A DNA stretch of 15,027 bases from Dinochytrium kinnereticum (taxonomy: Eukaryota > Chytridiomycota > Chytridiomycetes > Chytridiales > Chytridiaceae), in contig JADGJT010000486.1 of assembly GCA_027604005.1 (NCBI GenBank), forward strand, positions 1-15,027, in the 5' to 3' direction. Below the pieces are notes generated by a model, which ran no database searches, had not been told where the DNA came from, and was given only the letters and a program-made list of their open reading frames with translations. A program made the translations under genes and the position numbers. This document shows positions 9,867 to 15,027 of the stretch, piece by piece (within the stretch, counting starts at the first letter, position 1; each line of letters begins with the position of its first letter).

Positions 9867-10255
9867 GCCATTCATTCATATTCCTGTTGCATTCAACCCA
9901 CTGACTGATATTATCATGAAACTATTATCATTCTTCTTCTTCTTACAGCTACTAACTACACTGTCACATCCTCAACAGAACTCTCCACAATCACTTGCTT
10001 CATTTCACTCTTCACCTTGATGGTGTTCTCTATGCATAAACACATGCACAGATTACAAGCATTTGATCTGAAGCAAAGGACAGCTTATCATCACTGTCAG
10101 CCAAACGTCATTCATTTGTTCAAGAGCTAAATGTATTATATTGTATATATGTACATAAATATTGTACTTTGCAGTTTATTCATCATGATGTGTGTGCACA
10201 GTAATTTTTATATCCGCAAATAGGCGGGAAAGCATAAATTACTTTTTCATTTCTT

Positions 10256-10280
10256 TCTGTCACTTGGGGCAAGTGACAGA
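10256..10280. repeat. Perfect 10-bp inverted repeat (hairpin)
   Basis: TCTGTCACTT (10256-10265) and its exact reverse complement AAGTGACAGA (10271-10280) flank a 5-nt GGGGC loop. The arms have 40 percent G/C in otherwise AT-rich DNA. A short GA repeat follows at once. No T run follows on the + strand. It could be a structured RNA element, a protein-binding dyad or a repeat relic. Confidence 0.8.
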
Positions 10281-10421
10281 CAGAGAGAGAGACTCATCAA
10301 AGAGTTCAACTCTTGGAACCAGATTGGGAGCACATAGATGGTGAAACAACTCTCCATCCAGCCAACAACCAAAAACCTTTTTTTTTTTTTTTAAATTATT
10401 ATCATCATTGTGTGTGTGTAG

Positions 10422-10443
10422 TACCAATATGCATGTATTGGTA
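10422..10443. repeat. 8-bp inverted repeat around TGCATG
   Basis: TACCAATA (10422-10429) and TATTGGTA (10436-10443) are exact reverse complements separated by TGCATG. The arms contain CCAAT-type cores (CCAAT on + and, by symmetry, on -), the motif bound by the Hap/NF-Y complex in fungi. Binding is inferred only. Confidence 0.6.
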
Positions 10444-10834
10444 TTACTATTGTACGACTATCCACTAATACATGATAAAAAAATAAAAAGAATAATAAAT
10501 GCTTAATAACAAACCTCTTGAACTCTTCATTCATCCATCCAGAGTCATCATCCATCATCAATCATCATTTGAAGCAGGTTGGTGGCATATGATCCAGTCT
10601 GCCTTGTTTGGGATGGACAGCCATCCTCTCGTCCCCTTATCCCGTGCTTCACTGCACTGCACTGACTTGCCAAACCCTCACATTGAGCATTGAGCAGCGA
10701 AGAATAGTCATGAATTGAAATGAATGAATGAATTGATTGATTGAATGGTATTCCATTCACTCTGTCGGTCAGCAGTGTAGTAATAATGATTTAATGATTA
10801 ATAACTATAACTTTTATATTATAATATGTAATAA

Positions 10835-10857
10835 GAATGAATGAATGAATGAATGAA
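10835..10857. repeat. GAAT tetranucleotide microsatellite
   Basis: Five GAAT units plus GAA in perfect tandem, in the ABC transporter/disordered-protein gap. A shorter, mixed TGAA/TTGA tract lies at about 10720-10745. Confidence 0.9.
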
Positions 10858-10941
10858 ATGCTTGATGACTGGGGTGTTGTTGTCTGTTGTTGAGTGGTGG
10901 CGCACTGGTGGTTTATTTAATAATAATAATATATTTTTTAT

Positions 10942-10959
10942 TATGTATTATAATACATA
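10942..10959. repeat. Perfect 18-bp palindrome
   Basis: TATGTATTA (10942-10950) is followed directly by its reverse complement TAATACATA (10951-10959). The surroundings are AT-rich and TTA-repetitive, so some self-complementarity is expected, but the central G and C also match. Confidence 0.75.
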
Positions 10960-11176
10960 TTATTATTAATTAGTTTAATGATTGATGGAATGGTTGATTG
11001 AAGGGTGCAATAGGAAGTATATATAGTATTATAGTACCACTCAGTGCATGCATGTATTTAAAAGATATATATTAATTAATTAATTATTTATTTATTATTT
11101 AATTGAGACTTTATATTCTTTATTAATTATTACATACTATATTATTATTATTGATTTGACTGACTGATTGATTGCT

Positions 11177-11195
11177 GCTTGCTTGCTTGCTTGCT
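11177..11195. repeat. GCTT tetranucleotide microsatellite
   Basis: Four GCTT units plus GCT in perfect tandem, directly after a TGAT/ATTG tract. It is one of the few G/C-containing stretches in this AT-rich segment. Confidence 0.88.
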
Positions 11196-11314
11196 GGCAA
11201 GAATTTAATATTTTAATTTATTTTATTATAAATTAAATTAAATTAATATAATTAATATGTATGTGGCAGGAACATTGTTATATATTTAATAATCCTCTTT
11301 ATAGTAATATATAA

Positions 11315-11338
11315 TAATTAATTAATTAATTAATTATT
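11315..11338. repeat. TAAT tetranucleotide microsatellite
   Basis: Near-perfect tandem TAAT (equally TTAA/ATTA) units. They mark the abrupt edge between the AT-rich intergenic DNA and the C/T-rich leader of the next gene. Confidence 0.88.
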
Positions 11339-11373
11339 ACCGCCCAATTCACTTCAATTCGTGCCTCGGTCTG

Positions 11374-11560
11374 TCTCATTTGCTTCTTTCTTGCCTTTCT
11401 TTCCTTGCTCCAGCCCCAACCAACCCTTCCATCCATCCCATCCATCCCATCCATCTCCCTTCTTCTCTCTCACCCTTCTCTCCCTCACCCCTCTCTCTCT
11501 CACCCCTCTACCCAACCTACTCACCCACCCTCCTCCCTCTTCCCTCCATCGATAATACCC
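11374..11560 (+). promoter_or_regulatory. Pyrimidine-rich leader with CCATC and CTC-type repeats
   Basis: Almost continuous C/T on the + strand, including repeated CCATC(C) units (about 11428-11456) and CTCACCC/CTCTC units (about 11465-11525). It starts right after the AT-rich zone and ends about 20 nt before the assigned ATG. CT-rich tracts just upstream of the start are typical of highly expressed fungal genes. The frame is open from an ATG at 11405, so a 59-residue N-terminal extension is formally possible, but its Pro/Ser/His composition merely reflects the CT repeat. Confidence 0.65.
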
Positions 11561-11581
11561 TCTTATTATACCCTGCCCAGC

Positions 11582-14500
11582 ATGGCCACTACAACAATCA
11601 CCGTGCGGTCCTTCAGCCTCCCCCCCGCACCCTTCAAACCACGGGCCACCGCATCCATCGACCTCTCCGCCTCCACAACCGCGTCCGCCGCTCAAGCAGA
11701 GAAGAAGAAAAAGACCAAGGACAAGAAGGACAAGAGGACCAAGAAGAAGAAGAAGAAGAGTGATGATGATGATGATAATAATAATAATAATCATAATCAC
11801 AAGGAGAAAAAGGACAGGCTCAACGGCAGGAGCAAGAACCACCTTGACGAGCCTGACGAGGCTTCAACGCCATCCCCATCCTCAGGTCTTCGGCTTTTGA
11901 ACCGGAGAAAGAAAAAGGATCTGGACAACAACAGCTCTGGACTGGTGAACGCTGCTGAGGTGGAGGAGCAAACACCTCTGGCCTTTGTTCGCTTTGATCT
12001 GTTTCGGAGGAAAAAGTCTTCATCCACCGATCTGGCTGCTGCCTCTGCGGCTCCTCGCCCTGCATCCTTTGCTGGAAACGTGTTCTCATTTGGAGGCGGG
12101 GGCGACGGCGGAAGGTACTCTCCTGCACAGCCGCCCCCCCCAGCCGCCACCCTCTCCTCTGCTCTCCAGCAGCAACAGTATTATCACCCCCAGCAAGCTC
12201 AACCCCAGCACCACCACCACCACCACCAACTCCAACACCACCACCAAATCCCACCGCCAGATCCCACCACCACATCCTCTGCATGGAAACGTCTCTCCTT
12301 CACCTCCACTCGCTCAAGATCCATGGGGGCGTCCTTGACTGAGCAAATGCCTGAACCAGCCCTCGCGCCATCCCCATACCCCCACCCAGTCAACGCCTCT
12401 GCTGATCCTTACCACCATCCCAGCACCATCATGCCAGCACCGGTCGCCTCATATGTCTCCCCATCCCCTGGCATGTTCAACCCAGCGATAGCGCGCTACG
12501 CGTCGCCCACCCCTTCCCACCACCACCACCACCACCACCACGAGGAGCCACCAGCCTCCCGTGAAAGCCCCTCCTCGGATTGGTCGCGTCAGCGTTCGCA
12601 CAGCGTTTTTTCCCTGCAGGTGAGGCAACGGTTGGTTCCCCTTGCTGTTCTCTGGTGCTGCTGTGTTGAGGCTTGGAAGGGGTCACACAGAATGCTGTTT
12701 TCACGGTTGTGTCCGAGGGTGTCCGAAACCTTGGGGATCAGTGCTTCCCACTGTTCGGACGCGTTCGCGCGATTCACACATCCTTCTTTTTTGGGGCCTT
12801 CGTGATATAAAAAAGGAAGAGAGAAGAAAAAAGAAACTCACTCTTTTACTTTTTTGTCTATTCTTCTTCTGCTGCTGCTTTTTCCTCCTTTAATCGCTCT
12901 GCTGCCTGCTGTGGAATCTAGCCACCGGGTGACGACGCTGGCATCCCGCGCGACCGCAACGGCCGACCAACGCCCTGGACAAGCACTCGCAGACGCGCAA
13001 GGTCTTTCTCCTCTGCTGATAACATTGCGGATCTTCCTGCTGCTCCATTCCATCCTCCCACGATGTCACACGCCTCATCCAGCTCATCTTCCACGTCGTC
13101 ACCGACCACGGCAGAGTCACCCTTTCACTGGCATGATCCGAGGAGAAGCTCGTTCAGCTCCATGAGCTCACGCGAGTCTTCTAGGCTTTCGTCATCGACG
13201 GTTGTGTCGAGTTTGGCGGGGACGAATCATCCTCCTCGTCTTCACCCTGGTTCGACGCCGTCCCCCGCTCCGCAGAAGAAACGGTCGTCGTTGTCCCAGA
13301 TTCATGTTGCGCCACCCAGACTTTTTTTGAAGGGGATTGAGGAGGAGGGTGCGGAGGAGAAGGAGAGGAAGAGGGGGTTTGTTGGGGAGGTTTTGGATGC
13401 GTCGATTGTTTCTTCTGTGAAGGGGTTGAGGATCTGTGAGGATGAGGCGAGTGAGGATGAGGATGGTGGAAGTGAGAGTGATGATTCTGTTTCTACCGAC
13501 TCGGAGGAGTCGTTGGGGTCGTGGGCTTCGAGGTCGGGGGTGTCGCCGTCCTCCAGTCATTCGAAGAGGGTTGCCTTTGCGGCTTCGGCAAAGGGATCTG
13601 TGCGTGGAGTGTCGCCTCCACCTCATGGGCATTCACATCCTCACCATCATCATGGCGCAGGTTCTCCGCCTAGAGCAAGGGTGGCACCGGTGAGACCGAG
13701 ACCTTTGTCACAGGTGTCTGTCTCCTCCATCGGCAGTTTCTCTGGACAACCGAACCCCTCATCTCGGAAAAGGCTCAGCATCACCTTTCAGCCTCCATCC
13801 CCGTCTGCAGCGACCTCCATGGTGTTGGGGTTGGATTCTGGGTCGTTGGGCTCCGGTGCGCTGTTTTCGCCCCATCATGAGGGGGGGGGGTTGCAGCCTC
13901 GTCGACATTCTATCGCCATCGCAAGGGAGGCGATGGGGGGGTATCTGCAGATGCAGCAGCAGGGGATCGTGCCTGCTTCTGTGGGTGCTGCTGGGTATGT
14001 TGGGGGTATGGTGGGGAGAACCTCGTTCAGGGGGGAGGGAGGGGGTGGGGGAGGGGGTGGGTATGGGTTTATGGGGGGAAGGTCTTTGAGCGCCGCTGCT
14101 CAGAGGCAGACGGGACCTTTGGTGTCATTTTCGGAATCTGAGGTGTGTGGGGTTTTGTTGTTGTTGTTGCCACCCCCCCCCCCTTCCTTCCCCTCCTTTA
14201 CCTTTTCGCGGTTTTGAAGGCGTTTTTATTTTTATTTTTTACTAAACCTCCTTTGTTTTCTTTTTCTTTTTCTTTTTGTTTCTTTTTTTTGTTTGTTATC
14301 AGTATCAGACTTCTCGGACTCTTCAGCAGGCGGCTTTAGCGTCCCAGCAGATTCGGGCGTCCGCAGCCTCACGTGAGATCCTTCACGCTCGTGGGGAGGC
14401 AACGGCTCTAGTCTCTCCCGGCACGACGACCAGCAAAGGCAGCAGCAGTCACGGTCATCACCACCCACCTCACCTTTCTCAACCCCACCACTCCCCACCC

Positions 14501-14845
14501 CCCCACCATCACCCCATTCACCTCCACCCAACCCCCTCAGCAACCCAGGCTCTCTCCCCGTCCCTCTCCTCTGGGTCGCTCACCTCGACCTCGTCCCAGC
14601 CCAACGGCCACCTTGCTCCTCAGCAGAGATGGGGCTTGTCGCCTGGTGGGTGTGGACCTGCGCCACCGGCTTTGGTGGGTCGGTGGGGGGGTGGAGGTGT
14701 GAATCGGACTTTGCCTTCGCCTTCGCCTTCGCCTCCGCCGGGGGGTGGGGGGGGGATGGGACGGGGGGTGGGGGAGGATGATGAGCCGCTTGGGAGGAGG
14801 AGTGTGAATTTGAGGAGGAGGAATGTTGTTAGCGTTGCTTTTTGA
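11582..14845 (+). CDS. Large disordered His/Ser/Pro/Gly-rich protein, family not recognised
   Basis: Exons 11582-12619, 12922-14142 and 14303-14845, all phase 0, give 933 residues. Exon 2 is read from the acceptor at 12921, where the frame begins PPGDDAGIPRDRNGR and runs open to the donor at 14143. No folded domain is visible. From the N-terminus: a Lys-rich block (41-59), Asp5-Asn5 (61-70), a Gln/His region with His6 (210-215), natural His8 (313-320), a Ser-rich segment (about 396-440), an acidic stretch EDEASEDEDGG and following (about 519-543), another His run (about 587-590), a Gly run (718-726), and a C-terminal third with His/Pro, Ser/Pro and Gly tracts. Repeated basic-x-Ser-hydrophobic sites (KRLSF, RKRLSI, RRHSI, RARSF, KRSSL) suggest regulation by AGC-type kinases or 14-3-3 binding. 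A scaffold or nuclear regulator is possible; no function is assigned. The ATG at 11582 has a purine at -3 (CAGC ATG G). Confidence 0.75.
11762..11795 (+). repeat. In-frame GAT/AAT trinucleotide repeat in coding sequence
   Basis: Five GAT codons, then five AAT codons, then CAT-AAT-CAT, encode Asp5-Asn5-His-Asn-His. Uniform codon use shows a DNA-level microsatellite rather than selection for the residues alone. Confidence 0.85.
12620..12921 (+). other. Long first intron of the disordered-protein gene
   Basis: A GTGAGG donor follows SVFSLQ; the acceptor is at GGAATCTAG. At 302 nt it is the longest intron in the window. The upstream frame stays open into the intron until 12805, so unspliced RNA would encode a shorter protein (about 407 residues) with a Cys-rich tail instead of exons 2-3. 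Confidence 0.7.
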
Positions 14846-15027
14846 GGGGGGGAGGGTGATTGCTTTTTTTCTTTTTTTTTTCTTTTTTTTCTTTTCTTTT
14901 AGCGAGACTTTGAGGTGGGGGAGGGGCGGCGCTGGTTCCTTTTTTTTTCTTGGTTGCTTTTCCTTCCTTTTTTTTTTTTTCTTTTTGTTTTTCTTTTTGC
15001 TTCTTTTACCTGTGTGGGGTGTCTGTT
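14846..15027 (+). other. T-rich 3' flank of the disordered-protein gene
   Basis: After the TGA the + strand is mostly T with scattered C and short G-rich islands (TTTTTTCTTTT-type runs from 14863). No AATAAA is present before the window ends. This matches the sense-strand pyrimidine bias downstream of the other three genes. Confidence 0.6.

Larger units (their letters stand above)
9016..11581. other. Divergent intergenic region, AT-rich and microsatellite-dense
   Basis: This 2.6-kb gap separates the divergently transcribed ABC transporter and the disordered-protein gene, so it should hold both promoters. No ORF, tRNA or rRNA is convincing. It contains TTA/TAA runs (9250-9280, 9570-9595, 9717-9780, 9848-9866, 10918-10930), many tetranucleotide repeats, inverted repeats at 10256-10280, 10422-10443 and 10942-10959, and from about 10780 to 11340 strongly AT-rich DNA. 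It ends in a C/T-rich leader. No transposase remnants or terminal repeats were seen. Confidence 0.75.

Noticed and set aside
9016..11340. Mobile element or tRNA in the large intergenic gap
   Set aside because: No transposase, reverse transcriptase, long terminal repeats, target-site duplications or tRNA A/B-box pair were found; the repeats are simple microsatellites and short inverted repeats.
11354..11842. 162-codon - strand frame with an Ile/Leu-rich hydrophobic run
   Set aside because: The hydrophobic run is the antisense of the GAT/AAT repeat, and the Gly/Trp/Arg-rich part is the antisense of the CT-rich leader. It is a shadow of the + strand gene.
12518..12541. Vector-derived His tag
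   Set aside because: The tract sits mid-protein in a native exon with other His runs and no cloning-site sequence around it.

Overview
The window looks like nuclear DNA of a fungus, most likely an early-diverging lineage (chytrid- or Mucoromycota-like). The evidence is four intron-rich protein genes with short GT-AG introns (mostly 60-170 nt) preceded by T-rich tracts, coding exons rich in G/C at third positions, and AT-rich, microsatellite-laden intergenic DNA. The lineage is an inference; no single marker settles it.

Layout. (1) Positions 3-2148, + strand: the 3' part of a formin gene. It holds the end of the proline-rich FH1 region, a full FH2 actin-nucleation domain, a coiled-coil-like stretch and a C-terminal DAD autoregulatory motif; the 5' part lies outside the window. 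(2) 2149-3293: convergent intergenic DNA. (3) 3294 to about 5690, - strand: a nine-exon-class gene for a membrane-anchored P-loop ATPase with one predicted transmembrane helix, Walker A (GAPGCGKS), Walker B and a possible C-terminal winged-helix tail. (4) 5691-6569: intergenic DNA with a short ORF that could encode a 25-residue membrane peptide or an upstream exon of the ATPase gene. (5) 6570-9015, - strand: a complete five-exon ABCG (white-type) half-transporter of 672 residues with all ATPase motifs intact. (6) 9016-11581: a 2.6-kb divergent intergenic region full of tri- and tetranucleotide repeats, with one perfect GC-containing hairpin and one perfect palindrome, ending in a pyrimidine-rich leader. 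(7) 11582-14845, + strand: a three-exon gene for a 933-residue, largely disordered protein with poly-His, poly-Lys, acidic and Gly tracts and many basophilic-kinase-type sites; no family recognised. (8) 14846-15027: T-rich 3' flank.

The genes do not form an obvious pathway. The formin (polarised actin), the ABC transporter and the anchored ATPase are separate cellular functions sharing one chromosomal neighbourhood. The features most worth a second look are the anchored ATPase with its unresolved exon phase, the membrane micropeptide upstream of it, the disordered multi-phosphosite protein, and the hairpin in the divergent intergenic region. No tRNA, rRNA, CRISPR array, transposase or reverse-transcriptase sequence was seen.
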